Source: Deinandra increscens subsp. villosa
Taxonomy: Eukaryota > Streptophyta > Magnoliopsida > Asterales > Asteraceae
Length of the DNA: 64,000 nt
Assembly: GCA_039602395.1 (NCBI GenBank)
Contig: JBCNJP010000006.1
Coordinates: 10,776,952-10,840,951, forward strand
Direction: 5' to 3'
The notes under the pieces are model-generated. The model worked only from the letters and a program-made list of their open reading frames with translations. It did no database searches and was not told where the DNA came from. The position numbers were made by a program, and so were the translations under genes. Shown one piece after another: positions 45,243-58,284 of this stretch. How positions within the stretch are numbered: position 1 is the first letter of the stretch; each line of letters opens with the position of its first letter.

Positions 45243-48200
45243 ATGGCAACAAACCCTCCTCAAAACAATGTTGGTCATGCTTTTCGTCAAATGTTTGAAA
45301 GAGAAAAGCTGAATGGATCTAACTTCAATGACTGGTACCGTCAACTGAGGATTGTCCTTAGAGTTGAACGAAGGACCGATGTCCTTGAGAATCATTGGCC
45401 GACCGAGCCAGCTGCTAATGCTTCTGATCAAGAGAAAGCGTTCTACAATGCAGAGTATAGCAGATACGATGAGGTTGCTTGCATGATGATCTCGAGTATG
45501 ACTCCCGATCTTCAGAAGCAATACGAATTTCATACACCTTGTGATATGATCAAAGAGCTAAAGAAGATGTATGAAAAACAAGCTGGTGTTGAATTGTTCG
45601 ACCTAGTTGTGGAACTCCACGACTTGAAGCTTGAAACTGGTAAATCGGTCAGTAGTCATGTGCTCAAGATGAAGAGCTACTTTGACAAATTGGAATCGCT
45701 CAATTATGGGTATAATCAGGCTGTGGCAGTTGGCATGATCCTCAAATCTCTTACGAAGGATTTTGAGGGTTTTGTGCGCAACTACAACATGCATAGTATG
45801 ACTAAGACTATACCTGAGCTTCATGCTATGCTTGTCGAGTATGAAAAAACGATTCCTAAGAAGGCCACTGAAACACCCCAAGTTCTTATGATCAAGGGGG
45901 GAAAGATCCAAAAGGCTAAACGACCGCAAAAGGCGAAGGGCAAGAATGATGGTAAAGGAAAAGGCAAGGCAGTTGCGCTTGTTCCTAAAACCAAACAAAC
46001 CCCTTCGGCCGCAACAGAGCATCCGGCTAAAGACCATATCTGTCACCATTGTGGTGAAGTTGGACACTGGAAGAGGAACTGTCCTACCTATCTAGCTGAG
46101 TTGATGAAGAAGAGAAAGAATACTAGCGGGGCTAGTACTTCAGGTATCTTCACAATTGAATTATTTTCCTTTTCTAAGTGTGATTCATGGGTGTATGACA
46201 CCGGCTATGGAACTCATATCTGTAATACGTTGCAGGGTCTTAGAAACAGGAGGAAACCGAAGCCTGGAGCTTTGCAGCTGTTCGTGGGAAATGGTTTGCC
46301 AGCAGCTGTGGAAGCTATAGGAGAATTTCATTTAGGTCTTCCTTCTGGGTTAATTATTGTTTTATACAATTGTCATTATGCACCTTCTATTACTAGAGGT
46401 GTTATTTCAGTTTCATTGTTGAAAAACCAAGGATATATTAATGTTTTTAATAATATCAGTATTTCAGTTTCTAAGAATAATATTCATTATTTTGATGCGA
46501 TCCCTTGTAATGGCATTTATGAAATTGATATGCGTGGTTGCAACAATAATAATTCATTGTATCATGTTAGCAAACGAGCCAAAACTAATTTGGACTCTAC
46601 CTATCTATGGCACTGTCGTCTTGCCCATGTTGGCAAAAACCGCATTGAAAGACATCAACGTGAAGGGATCTTAAAATCAAATGATGAATCATTTGACAAA
46701 TGCGTTTCCTGTATATCAGGAAAGATGACTAGAAAACCCTTTCCGAACAAGCCGCAAAGGGCAAAAGAGCTACTTGGACTCATCCATACCGATGTATGTG
46801 GCCCATTTAGACATGTGTCAAGACAAGGTGCTAGCTACTTCGTGACTTTCACAGATGATTTCAGTCGTTATGGTTATGTTTACTTGCTTAAACATAAACA
46901 TGAGGTATTTGAAACATTCAAAGAGTTTAAGAACGAAGTTGAAAATCAACTCGGTAAGACCATCAAGATCCTTCGATCGGATCGTGGTGGTGAATACTTA
47001 AGCCAAGAGTTTAAGGATTATCTAAAAGCGTGTGGAATTGTCCAACAACTTACTCCTCCTTATACACCTCAGCATAATGGAGTATCTGAGAGGAGGAATC
47101 GTACCTTACTAGAGATGGTGAGGTCGATGATGAACCTTACAACTCTCCCATTATCATTTTGGGATTTTGCTCTAGAAACCGTTGTACGCGTTCTAAATAT
47201 GGTTCCAACCAAGAAGGTTGAAAAGACACCATATCAATTATGGCATGGAGAAGTCCCTGTGTTGTCTTACTTACGAGTCTGGGGATGTGAGGCACTTGTG
47301 AAGCGCGATACGCCTGACAAATTACAACCCAGGACGACTAAGTGCATCTTCGTAGGATACCCAAAGGAAACAATGGGTTACTACTTCAATAATTCTTCCG
47401 AAAACACTGTTCGTGTTGCTCGATACGCTGAATTCTTTGAGAAGAATTTTATAGCTCAAGAGAACAGTGGGAGAATTTTAGAACTATTGGAAGATGTTTC
47501 ACCTTCTGAAATAACTAGCAATCATCAACTTGGGGGGGGGGGATGTTCAAAGTGATGAACCTCAAGTCGATGATGATGATGCGATTCCACTTCGTAGATC
47601 CGAAAGGGTCATACGTCAACCGGATAGATGGATTGGTCTAGTCGAATCCGAGGAAAACGTAGCAAGAGATCTTGATGAGCCTCCGAATTTCAAAGCTACA
47701 TTATCAGATCCAGAATCTGACAAATGGCTTGAAGCTGCGAATGTGGAAATGAAATCCATGCAAGATAACCACGTTTGGGCCCTGGTTGATCTTCCTCCTC
47801 ACGCAAGAACCGTTGGAAGTAAATGGCTCTTCAAGAAGAAGACCGACATGGATGGAAATGTACACACCTATAAAGCTCGTCTCGTGGCGAAAGGATATAC
47901 TCAACGTTTTGGCGTTGATTATGATGAGACCTTTTCACCAGTTGCTGACATTAGAGCTATTAGGATTCTCCTAGCCATAGCAGCATACTATGACTTTGAG
48001 ATATGGCAAATGGATGTTAAGACTGTCTTCTTAAATGGTTACTTGGACGAAGAAGTCTATATGGATCAACCCGAGGGGTTTGTGGATCCAAAACATCCCA
48101 ACAAAAAGTTTAGTTTCGTTTATGGACTAAAGCAAGCATCGAGAAGTTGAAATAAACGGTTTGATGAAGAAATCAAAAAGTTTGGTTTCGTTCAAAATCC

Positions 48201-49245
48201 CGATGAGCCATGTGTATATCGCAAAGCTAGTGGGAGTAATGTTACTTTCCTTGTCTTATATGTAGATGACATATTGATTATAGGAAAACACATTCCAATG
48301 TTGCAAGATGTAAAATCCCATCTTGGAAAGTGTTTTGCCATGAAAGATTTGGGAGAAGCAGCATTTATTCTTGGAATCAAGATCTATAGAGATAGAACTA
48401 AGCGGTTGATTGGACTAAGTCAAAGTGCTTATATTGATAAGATCTTGAAGCGATTCAAGATGGAGAATTCCAAGCGTGGTATAGTACCTATGCAGGAAGG
48501 ACTTGGTCTATCTGTCAAACAAGGTGCTTTTACACCTGATGAGGTGAAACGTATGCAAAGAGTTCCTTATGCTTCGGCTGTAGGCTCTATAATGTATGCG
48601 GTGAGATGCACTAGACCTAACATATCATTTACGCAAAATATCGTTAGCCGATTTCAACAGAATCCAGGTGAAAGTCACTGGACTGCTGTTAAGACCATTC
48701 TCAAGTACCTACGGGCTACTAGAGATTTGTTTTTGGTGTATGGGGGAAATCCAGATCAAGAGCTCAGAGTGACCGGATACTGTGATGCTGGATTTCAGAC
48801 TGATAGAGATGACACGAAGTCTCAGTCTGGGTACGTCTTCGTTCTAAATGGAGGCGTTGTGGATTGGAAGAGCAAGAAGCAAACCACAGTTGCTATGTCT
48901 GTAACAGAGTCTGAGTACATTGCTGCGTCAGAGGCTACAATGGAGGCTATCTGGATAAGGAATTTTATTAGTAGGCTTGACATTGTCCCCACAAGTAACT
49001 TGCCTATCGACATGTACTGCGATAACTCGGGTGCATTAATCATCGCCAAAGAACCCGGAGTTCAGAAGGGCGCCAGACACTATGCCAGGAGATATCACTA
49101 TGTTCGTGAGCATATCGAACTTGGTGAAATAAAGTTACTCAAAGTTCACACGGATATTAACTTAGCTAATCCTTTCACGAAAGCTCTATCGAGACCAAAA
49201 CTTGAAAGGCATGCCGAGGGAATGGGACTTAGATTAGCTAGTTAA
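45243..49245 (+). pseudogene. Element F gag-pol polyprotein, one frameshift and one stop
   Basis: Start ATG 45243. Gag with a FNDWYRQLRIVLR core; zinc knuckle CHHCGEVGHWKRNC at 46042-46083; aspartic protease DTG at 46197-46205; integrase with WHCRLAHVG, CVSCISGK and a D-35-E core; RT with YVDD at 48259-48270; RNase H to the stop TAG-free end RLAS at 49245. Frame changes at a run of eleven G (47532-47542), shortly before the RT linker. A TGA at 48148-48150 replaces the Trp codon expected after QASRS; nearby residues before YGLKQ are also missing. Otherwise complete, length as expected for a copia polyprotein of about 1,330 residues. Confidence 0.92.
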
Positions 49246-49936
49246 ATCATGTATGTTTGATGTTTCAGTATTTGGATAAGGGATGTTAAATAATTTCTAT
49301 TTATATAATGAAATAAAGTACTTGATATATTTGATTTCATTTAATGGTTAAGTTGTGTCCTATATTTGCATGTTTAATCCATGAATACTTACTAAGTATT
49401 CTAAATTGTCCATTGTCAATTAACTATATGGGAATATAGTTAAACTAAAACAAAATCTGAGTGATTGGTTAGGATGGTCCCACCAAACTCACATGGTATT
49501 CATTGGATGCATACTGGACTGACCCACTAACGAATTGTCACTTTATGGATCGGCGTCATTAAGTGAAATTCGTAAATGGTTGCTTTATTTATCCTTAGAG
49601 TTGAGATACAAGCAGGTCATGCATGTATGGATTGCACCTACTTGATATAGGTCTAACTATCCTGAATAAGGTAGTACAAAAGGGCTATTTTCAGTAAGTG
49701 TAGTGAAGTATGTGACTTGACATGTGTATTCAAGAGGATTTGTTCCTTCAGTTTTGTGCTGAAGCAGATACCACTGGGCCCCTCATTGGACTAATTAAGA
49801 TGTTTGCATGGCCGTGCCCAAATGAAATCTAGAGATGTCTCGATTTGCAATTTGGTAATCTTAAGTTAGTTGTGAGAATGAGAACAGAATCGTTAAAGTA
49901 TGGAATGACTTTGATCCATATCCATATTTAACATGG
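49246..49936 (+). other. Element F 3' untranslated region
   Basis: Non-coding region after pol; continues at 52242-52386 beyond solo LTR H and ends in the polypurine tract CTCAAGTGGGAGC before the 3' LTR. No gene seen. Confidence 0.7.
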
Positions 49937-50491
49937 TGTGAAGCCCACTCCTAGACTTGGCCCTAGGAGCGGTCACGCATCGGATTTACTCATGAACACA
50001 AGGTACAACAGAGATAACTAAAGCAGCGGAAATAAAAACGTTTATTCATATGCCAAGTATTACATAGTAAGAGAGACAAATACAAAAGAGAAATAAACAT
50101 CTCCACGCCAGTTTTCAAAAATGTCTTCTCTTGATAGCTTGACATTGTCTTGATAGTATATGCCACCTAGTTCCTGCTCACATCTCAGCCTTCCCTTTTC
50201 GATCCGAAGGTCCAGCCTCATCTGACATACATAACTTAACCAGTCAGCTTACGCTGGTGAGTTCTACGTTTTGGGAAAACTTTACCTTTCGAAGGCACTT
50301 AGGTTTGTCAAACACATTTCTGCAATTAGACAATCAAACACAAAGCATATAGCACATATATTCACATATTCTAACCTCGTGTATAGACTAACCTTCTGTT
50401 GCTTTGTCATCCTTGTCTCATATTAAATGCTATCTTAGGGAAATAGTGTTTCTATTTGCTTTACGAACACATCGTGTAGCAATGGTCCCTT

Positions 50492-50590
50492 TAGTTTTGA
50501 CACTATATAGCTTTGACGCTATCTGGCTTTGACGCCGCTTAGCTTTGACGCTTTCTGGCTTTGACGCCGCTTGGTTTTGACACCATTGGG
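50492..50590. repeat. GCTTTGACGC short tandem in solo LTR H
   Basis: About six imperfect copies of a 15-17-bp unit with the core GCTTTGACGC(C/T). Confidence 0.75.
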
Positions 50591-51340
50591 ACAACACTAT
50601 TTAACTTCTTGTTTCAGAAGCCCCTTACTCACCAATCTTTTCTCGATTACCAACCTTAATCTATTCTACTAGAAACACCGAAATGGCAATCTATCTTTCC
50701 TCTAATCATCACCATACAATCAATACATATAACTTGCAATTATAACAATTGAAAGTATTTTCACAGAACGTTATGTATATCAGCCCAAAATGGTTTAAAG
50801 CATTTAAACAATTTAAAAGAGGGCTCATAGAACTCACCTTAGGTTGCGAAGTAGTTTCTTGCCTTATTCCTTCGTGAAACTAACTTGCTTTAACGTGATG
50901 TCCCTAGCAAGACATCCTAGAGGTTACAAGCGGTCATTAAGGCTAACCCCATTATCCTAAACCCAATCTCTTGTTGGTTTAACATCCATTTGTCTAAATA
51001 ACCGTTTTGCCCCTTATGAGAAAAAGTATTCTTTTAGTGATACTTATGAAGAGGTGCATTCCTATAAGTAAACGCTCACTTCGGGATCGCCCAGTGAAGC
51101 GTATGCCATGTCCCAGTTGGGATTTATGCGACAACGCCACTATGCCAGAAACCCCAGTGTACAGGCGCCACCCTTCCAGTCCGCACCAACTTCTAGATAT
51201 CCGAGTAACTCGGTACATTCAATACTTTATCAAAACCAATGTTTTAACTTATATATACTTAGTACATATATATAATTATGTTCTTTTGTTGAATATTATT
51301 ACCCTTGCCCAAGTCTTTATGCCCTTGATGAGTGATTCTC

Positions 51341-51478
51341 ATGACCGACCGTATAGGCGTTATCACGACCAGGAGGCGGGATTACTATGAGATATCACCC
51401 ATATTTGTGTTTTAGTTTGGTGATGATCATGACCGACCGTATAGGCGTTATCACGACCAGGAGGCGGAATTACTATGA
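51341..51478. repeat. Two 50-bp direct repeats in solo LTR H
   Basis: 51341-51390 and 51429-51478 are the same 50 bp with one mismatch (start ATGACCGACCGTATAGG), 88 bp apart. Confidence 0.85.
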
Positions 51479-52386
51479 TCAAAACACCAATGTTTATGTT
51501 CTTGTTTTTGGTTTACTTGTTCTTGATAAACCAACATGGTGAAACCATACCAACCCTTCTTTAAACATGAAATTAACTTAAGGATTTCTTAAAACATGTT
51601 ATTCTAAGGCTTCATACCAAATTTCAACCCATGATTCCCACTAGAACTCCCAATCTCAACAAAACATGTTCAAGAACCTTAATCTTGCATTATTCTTAAA
51701 AGGCATATCTAAGTGTTATGAATCATGCAACTAATTGAAGGATTATGTTAAACATACCTTAATTTGATCTATTCCAGAAGATGGGCTCCTAACTCCCTTT
51801 GAATCTTCAAAAATGCAAGCTAGAGTGTTCTTGGTGTTCTTGAGGTTTCTTAGAGGTTTTAGGTTGATTTTAGGTGAATTAGCAAGGAAAAATGGATGGA
51901 TCCATGGTCTATTTATAGCCAAGAGTGTCTCACATGCTTCTTACAAGTGTCCTAGTGACTAAGCATGAGAATTGACACCTAGCATGGTGACTAATCATGA
52001 GAATTGACACCTAGCATGGTGACTAATCATTCATATAACATATAAACATATATTATTTTTTTTTTTAAATAATCTAACCCGATTTACCTTATGCATAGTT
52101 TATTGTTATAACTTTAAATACGCATTTCTTAACATTTTAACATGTTAATCACATAAACACATATACGACACATATTTTCACATAAAAATATATAAAAACA
52201 TATATATTTATTACCTTTAGATTTTGGGGTGTTACACATGGTGTACGTAACAAAGGGATAATAAATGACTAAACCATTTAAATACGCTTTGAGAAACTGT
52301 ACTTAAATATTTCCGGGAGCATTGGCGTGTTGCTAGACGCTAACCAATGTTATTACCTTTACTATTGCAAGCTCAAGTGGGAGCTG

Positions 52387-53063
52387 TAGGGATATGATCA
52401 TGTAATAGTAAGCGTATGTCCGGAAATTATTTAAGCCTACAGGGTCACACGTCTCGACACCAGATGTATTAATATTAATTAATAGTTAATTAATTTATTA
52501 AAGAGGAATTAATTAAAAACTAATAGTTAATTGTTAACGGGCCATTAGTTATTAATTAAAGAGAAGGGAATTGGACTAGATTAATTAAGGAACAAGTTGG
52601 TGGAGGCCCAAAGGCCTTGTACGAATTCTAGAAATTCGTAAGCCTCATAGGGCTCATTGTGTTGCCCTAATCTTGTTCCCTAAGTTATCTAAACCCTATA
52701 AATAGAACCCCTTGGTTAAGGGTTTTGGAGACCATATTATCCAAGTGATTAGAGAAATCCAAAACCCTAATTCTCTCATCCTCCTCTCCTCTTCTAAATT
52801 TCGGCTAGGGTTTCTAATTCCCTTGAGTTCGAAATTATGGTTTGACCAAAGCTTGAAGAAGAAGGTTCGTGATCAAGTGCTAGCACATAACATTGGTGTG
52901 TCGTGTGTGCGATCGTAGAGGGATATGCATTAAATCCTCCAAGAGATCAAGTCAATCCGAGCTCATAAGGTAAACATGTTATATCCGGTTAGTTAGGTTA
53001 AATCATAGGATCGATCCGCTGCGTACTCGTGAATAATCTGATAAATAGTTATATAAACCAACA
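52387..53063 (+). repeat. Element F 3' LTR
   Basis: 677 bp. Same ends and TATA box as the 5' LTR; lacks 14 bases near the AT-rich start and has scattered substitutions. Followed by the GTACC duplication. Confidence 0.94.
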
Positions 53064-53068
53064 GTACC

Positions 53069-55042
53069 TGTATTCCCAACTCCTTCTCTACCATCTTTTG
53101 GAACATCCAGTTGCCTATCACTATGCACTTTAGCGAGCAACTCCCTGAGTTTCTAATCTCAACCGCTTGATCCAGAATTGTCTGATTTGCAGCTCTTAAT
53201 TTGGCCTCAAGGTGAGAGTTTTGGATTGTCAGGATCTCAATTTCTGAGTTCATCTCCTCATAGTCATGGACATCATAAGGATTTACACCTGACGGTCCAG
53301 CTTTAGAAATTCCTGCTTCGGCAACAAGGCTAGTTCTTACCTCAGGTTGGGTAGCAATGACAGCGGCTGGAGTTACTATCATTTGCACCATTTGACCCTC
53401 TTTAGGTGAAACAGCCGGTTCATTTGGGAGGGTGACAGGTTCTGTAACAGCTTCTGTTTCAGCTTCAACAGTCACAGGTTCAGTTGCTGCAGACTTGTTA
53501 ACATTAGCCTCAACAGCTTCCACCATCTTTTCAGTTGCAGGTTCAGTTTGAGCAGCAATGACCGGCATCGGCTCGTCTTGAACATTCTGACATTCTTGAT
53601 CAACAGGTTGTTCATTATCAGCACTAGTGGAATCAGCAGCAGCGTCTAGCTTAGCTTGCTCTACTAGACGTTTCTTGTGTTCCACATAGAACATCTTCTT
53701 CCTAGCCGGTCTGGGATAAGAAGTGACTATCCAATGCTTCTCTTCATAGACGACCTTGTCTGAATCAGCGCTTGTGGAATAAGGTTCTTCTTGAGATTGT
53801 TTGTCTCCCTGTGTTCTGGCACGAGAAGATCCGGTGGTGTCAGCTCCGGTCTTCCGTTTCTTTTTCGGTGGGGCTCGAGCATCAGAAGCCCCAGAATTGG
53901 ATTGAGAAGGTTCAAACTTAGAACTGCTTGCTTCAGCTTCATGCTGGGATGCTTCAGGTGATGATTGCACTGTAGCAATTCTGGCGTCACCATCTGAATT
54001 TCCGTCTGAATTATTGTCAGAGTCACCTTCAGATCCACCAGCATCACTCTCATTTTCACTTTCTTCTGAATCAGTGTGCTCAGAGCCTTGGTGATCAGGT
54101 GACTGGTTTTGGCCAACAGTCGCAAGTTCCAAATGTGCAAAGGGATATGCCTCTGCTGCGGGCTCATTTAAATTTGTCTGAGCTTGAGCGATAGCAGCTG
54201 CAGTTGCAGTCATTGAATTTTGGTAATACTGGGCGTGACCTTGATCACCAATAGTATCTAACAAATTTTGAAAGTACGGTGCATCTGGTCCTTCATTTCC
54301 AGGTAACAGGTATTTTCTGTTAGAATCATGATCCGTCCTTCGGGGATTAAACTTTTCTCCTGCTTTCACCAAGTTTGGGTAGTAGTGGTTCAAGATGGCT
54401 TGCAGATACTTGGGATACATAATGAACTTCTCAGCACGACCTGCAGGAGTCAGGTTTCTGATCATACTTCTGAGGAGAAACCTTGACATGTTGTAGCCAG
54501 TTCCGGTAACAAAACCATGAAGGGCATGAGCCAGTTCATCCTTGAAGTCATCAGTTCCTGTCTTCCTCGGGGAGAAGGTCAGAATGAAGAAGCCTAGCAT
54601 TTTTCTCCAGTTGAGAGGAAACAAAAGGTTTCTTAACCATGGGATTTGTATCAATTGTAAGTGGACCAGTATAACCCATGTTCCTCATGCTTTCATGCCA
54701 CTGCTGCTTAGTGTAAGTATTAGGGCAATCAGCATCATCTAGGCGAAGGGCCGTTCAGATCATACTTGCTGTCATCACCACTTCGGTTTCCTGAATTCTG
54801 GAGCTCAAGTGTTCTGACCCATCTTGATTTACCAATTTTTGAGCATTCATCCAGAAACTCTCCACTATAGATTTGTATATAAGAATATTTAACAGAATAC
54901 AATAACCCCAGTTGGAGTATTCCAGAATCTGAAAAGTTTGCTCGAAGGCATCAGCATGTTTCCATTTCCTGTTGAAAACGCTTATTTGATTGTGGGCTAC
55001 ACCATAGCCTAATGGCTCGTTCCCCGCTCGTCTAGGAGGCAT
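53069..55042 (-). pseudogene. Element E aORF, N-terminal part
   Basis: ATG at 55042 (MPPRRAGNEPLGYG), chosen because a strong acceptor TTCACTTGTGCAG ends at 55043. The N-terminal domain (to about 54320) has a HALHGFVTGTGYNMSRFL and YPKYLQAILNHYYPNL segment that matches by position the PRFVQMVVMKKYP part of C. A Ser/Glu/Asp-rich tail, a KKKRK basic patch near 53865 and a coiled coil near 53180-53230 follow before F. Frameshift near 54660 and stop near 54755. No membrane segment or enzymatic motif. Confidence 0.75.
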
Positions 55043-57417
55043 CTGCACAAGTGAAACAAAACAATTACAGCCAATTGGTTTTACAATGAAATGTCATGTC
55101 AACACTAAACCGGGATAATGACAGAGCTGTTTAAAGTAAAATCAAGGTGTATTTGGGTTCAACTAAGCAGGTTCCTAGAATGGCATAGCACATAGTCAAT
55201 TAACATTTGCAACAGATATCTGTGGGAACCCATAATTGAACCAGATATACATACTTTCAATCAATTCATAAAACATGAATAAACTGTGAAAAGAAACATA
55301 AACTTTACCTAGACAGAGGCTAATTTGCACCAGATCAATATAATGCAATTTGAGGAGTAATTAACAAGATGTCACTTTGAGCATAGAAATTAACATTCGT
55401 GATAAATTGAAAAAATTTAAACTTAACTTATAAATTTTGAATTTTAAACATGAGAATAAAACAAATAAATGATCATGCTCAAATTATTCAGGTGGACCAC
55501 ATAATGTGTTTGTTCCCCCTAAACATGTGACTATCTGATATACAATTCACCCAAATCACAACACACATTGACATAGCAAGAAGCACTTGTCAGACTGGAT
55601 CATCGTAATGAAATCACATGTTCTATACTCAACACACTAAAGACTCGACTAACATGGACCTAATTAAATAGATGTAAGATTACATATAGGCCAGATCAAT
55701 TCCTAAGTATTGAACTCTGAACCCTATGATATCAATTAGAGTGCAATCCAATATAGGTAAAGATTTTGACCATACATCACAACAATCAATCAATCAAGGA
55801 CATGAGACAATTCATGAGCCAAAGTTAGGAATAATGAATAAATCAATTCTACTAACTAGCTTCAATGAGTAACTATCAATCATATCAACGATAGATCATT
55901 ATAACACAGTGGTAATGGTTCATTGCTAATCTTGAAGTAGATCTCATAATCAGGTTATGCAGGTTAATTTTGAAGAAATGCAATATCAAATTAACACATT
56001 TCATCCTAAAGACCTATCAAAACTGAAGCAACTTGAACATAGAGTTTATAATATAACAGTCAAATGAGACATTTAAGACCTCAGCATACTTGATAAAGTT
56101 CACAGAAGCACATACCTCGAAGTAGATCTAAATATGTCTAAGATCTATAAGAGATAAATGAGTTCAGAGAGCTACTGTTTCCAAAAGAATCTGTGTTTGA
56201 TCAAGCATAAGTAGATCAATAATTTGATAATATTAATGACAAATGAAAACAATAAGGTGAAGGTATGCCCCTGATTAGCTTATTTCTTGATTATGCATAA
56301 GTTCCTAAATAACAAATAATAACATACCTTTTGATGTTCTAATAGTTTGTAAAGATCACACGGAATTGAAACCAAGTAATTAAGACAAATCAACAGATAG
56401 CATGTCAATCACATTATCACTGCATAATTTTAGTAATTTTAACAAGTAAATGACACCCTGACTTACTACAAAGTTCTACAACAAGTCATGCAAATTTGAA
56501 GTTTTGATGACCTAATGAGAGTTTATCTAACTTCCATTTACAAGTGTTGGAACTAATCAAGCGAAGTCATAGTCAATTAAACAAGTATATCCTAACATTT
56601 AATTTTGAGTCTTATGCATTTCAATTGCTACATGTTAAACCTAATCACATAAATTTAGATAAATCAGACACATTTTAAGCAATTTCCAATACACTTGGAC
56701 ATCAAGTGAACATACTAAAAGTAAAATATCTATTAGTTTGACCAAAGAGTCATGTATTGAACAACAACTCAATTAGATCAAATTTACTTGATATTAACAT
56801 AATTTAATCTTTAAAGGCAACAAGAGTGAGACAGATCCTACAAACTAACACACATGAGTTGTAGGCTAAGATGAGAAATCAACTTATCATACATCAAGCT
56901 AAACATTCATCTCAAATTAACAACATCAATGGTTATTTTAGTTTGGATCATGGTTCAATATAAAAATTAACCAGGTGTAATAACAAATTTCAAATTTCTA
57001 CCACTACATCCTAATGAACTTACCTGACAGTGGATCTAGATCACCTAATCGATTGGCTGAAATCAAAAATTAGTAGTCGCCTATCCAAGATATACAACTA
57101 TCTATCAATTTCTACTGATGTTAACCTAGAACCCACCACACTTTCACAATAAAAAAAGATGATAGTTTCTCAAGAATAGCGGCGGTATAACTCCCCTGGA
57201 CCCAAACCGAACTCTAAAAACGCAAAATTGAAGAGAAGGACTCGGATTTACCTTGCACTTTGATGAGATTGAAGAATTCCGAACTCAAAGGATGTAAAAT
57301 CTGAGATTTTCAAGATAATTTTTCGATCAATTCGGGTTTTGGTTCAAATGGAGTTCGTTAAGACGAATCATACACAGAAATCAAAGGAAACTCAAAATCA
57401 TAGAATCAAACACATAC
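55043..57417 (-). other. Element E predicted long 5' UTR intron of the aORF
   Basis: 2,375 bp with no coding content. Donor CTCG|GTATGTG at 57417 and acceptor TTGTGCAG at 55043 on the minus strand. AT-rich throughout, as plant introns are. The position parallels the shorter predicted introns of A and C. Confidence 0.5.
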
Positions 57418-57600
57418 CGAGTACTTCGTAGGGATTGTGCAAGCCAAACGCGAACAAAGTAATGTTCGATCTCACTTTCTTGAGGATCGGATTTTCTTGG
57501 TTCGAAATCGCCAAAGAGAAAGAGAAACGGGAGTGTTTGTGTGTGTTTTCGTATACGTGAACGAGTGAGGAGGATGGAGGGGTTCGATTTGAATATATAG
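57418..57600 (-). promoter_or_regulatory. Element E predicted internal promoter and 5' UTR exon
   Basis: Minus-strand CTATATATTC (57592-57600) followed about 25-30 bp later by CCCCTCCATCCTCCTCACTCG, then CCCGTTTCTCTTTCTCTTTGG, a leader of gene type, ending in the strong donor GTATGT. Placement relative to the aORF ATG is as in A and C. Confidence 0.57.
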
Positions 57601-57648
57601 GTTAGGAAAGAAAACTAAGTATGGGGGTCAAGTCGGTAACCTATCTCA

Positions 57649-58284
57649 AATCGTTAAGAGGAAACGAGAGCAAAGGCTGACCGTTAGCTTGTACCCCTGC
57701 TCGTTAAAGAAGAAAAACATAAGGCTTCATCGGGTCTGATCGTTAAGACCGATTGGGAAGGTCAGGTCGTTAAGGCAAATTCCCAAGTCGTTAAGACCAT
57801 TCCCTTGGTCAAATTGATAAAGAGGCAAGACTGATCGTTAAAAGTAAAAACATAAAAAGGACCTGATCGTTAAGACCAACTGGCTATCAGATCGTTAAGG
57901 CAAATTTTGCCAGATCGTTAAGACCATTCTGAAAGCTAGATCGTTAAGGCCAATTTGATCAGATCGTTAAGAACAACAAAAATTCTAAGTGACATTAAAT
58001 CGTTAAGGCCAAATTGGTCACCAGATCGTTTAAGGCATTAACTAAAGTCGTTAAGACCAATATGGGGACCCAAATCGTTAAGGCCAAAATTGTCTGATCG
58101 TTTAACCACGCATAAAATTTGCGTAAAGGAAAAAATTCTCAAAGGAGACCTACCAAATCGTTAAGTTCATATAAGACCAGATCGTTAAGGCCAGGTCTCA
58201 ACTTTAAAATCTAAGTGTTTAGCCAATTCGTTAAGAGCACAAACTTAGCAAATTTTTCAAGTTGTACTCTAATCGTTATGACCA
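57649..58284 (-). promoter_or_regulatory. TCGTTAAG motif array upstream of the internal promoter of E
   Basis: About 22 copies of the same (A/T)CGTTAAG(G/A)CC-type word found in the E LTR, same orientation, irregular spacing. It begins about 50 bp upstream of the internal TATA box, so both promoters of E have this array on the upstream side. Confidence 0.75.

Larger units (their letters stand above)
49937..52236 (-). mobile_element. Element H: solo LTR, gypsy-type
   Basis: 2,300 bp bounded by TGTGAAGCCC and GGTGTTACA on the plus strand, with perfect target duplication CATGG at 49932-49936 and 52237-52241. Read on the minus strand it begins TGTAACACCCC, a common start of large chromovirus (Tekay-type) LTRs, and has a TATA box (TATAAATAG) at 51909-51917. 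No internal genes, so it formed by recombination between two LTRs. Repeats inside are listed separately. Confidence 0.87.
43128..53063 (+). mobile_element. Element F: copia retrotransposon, both LTRs, carrying solo LTR H
   Basis: LTRs 43128-43818 (691 bp) and 52387-53063 (677 bp), target duplication GTACC at 43123-43127 and 53064-53068. The length without H is about 7.6 kb. The LTRs differ by a 14-bp gap and roughly 16 substitutions (about 2.4 percent). The element E reading frame continues through the duplicated GTACC. Gag-pol is a single copia polyprotein with one frameshift and one stop. No third ORF. Confidence 0.95.

Noticed and set aside
47520..47560. Programmed frameshift between integrase and RT of element F
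   Set aside because: Copia elements normally use a single frame here, a premature TGA also follows, and G11 is a typical slippage or assembly error site.
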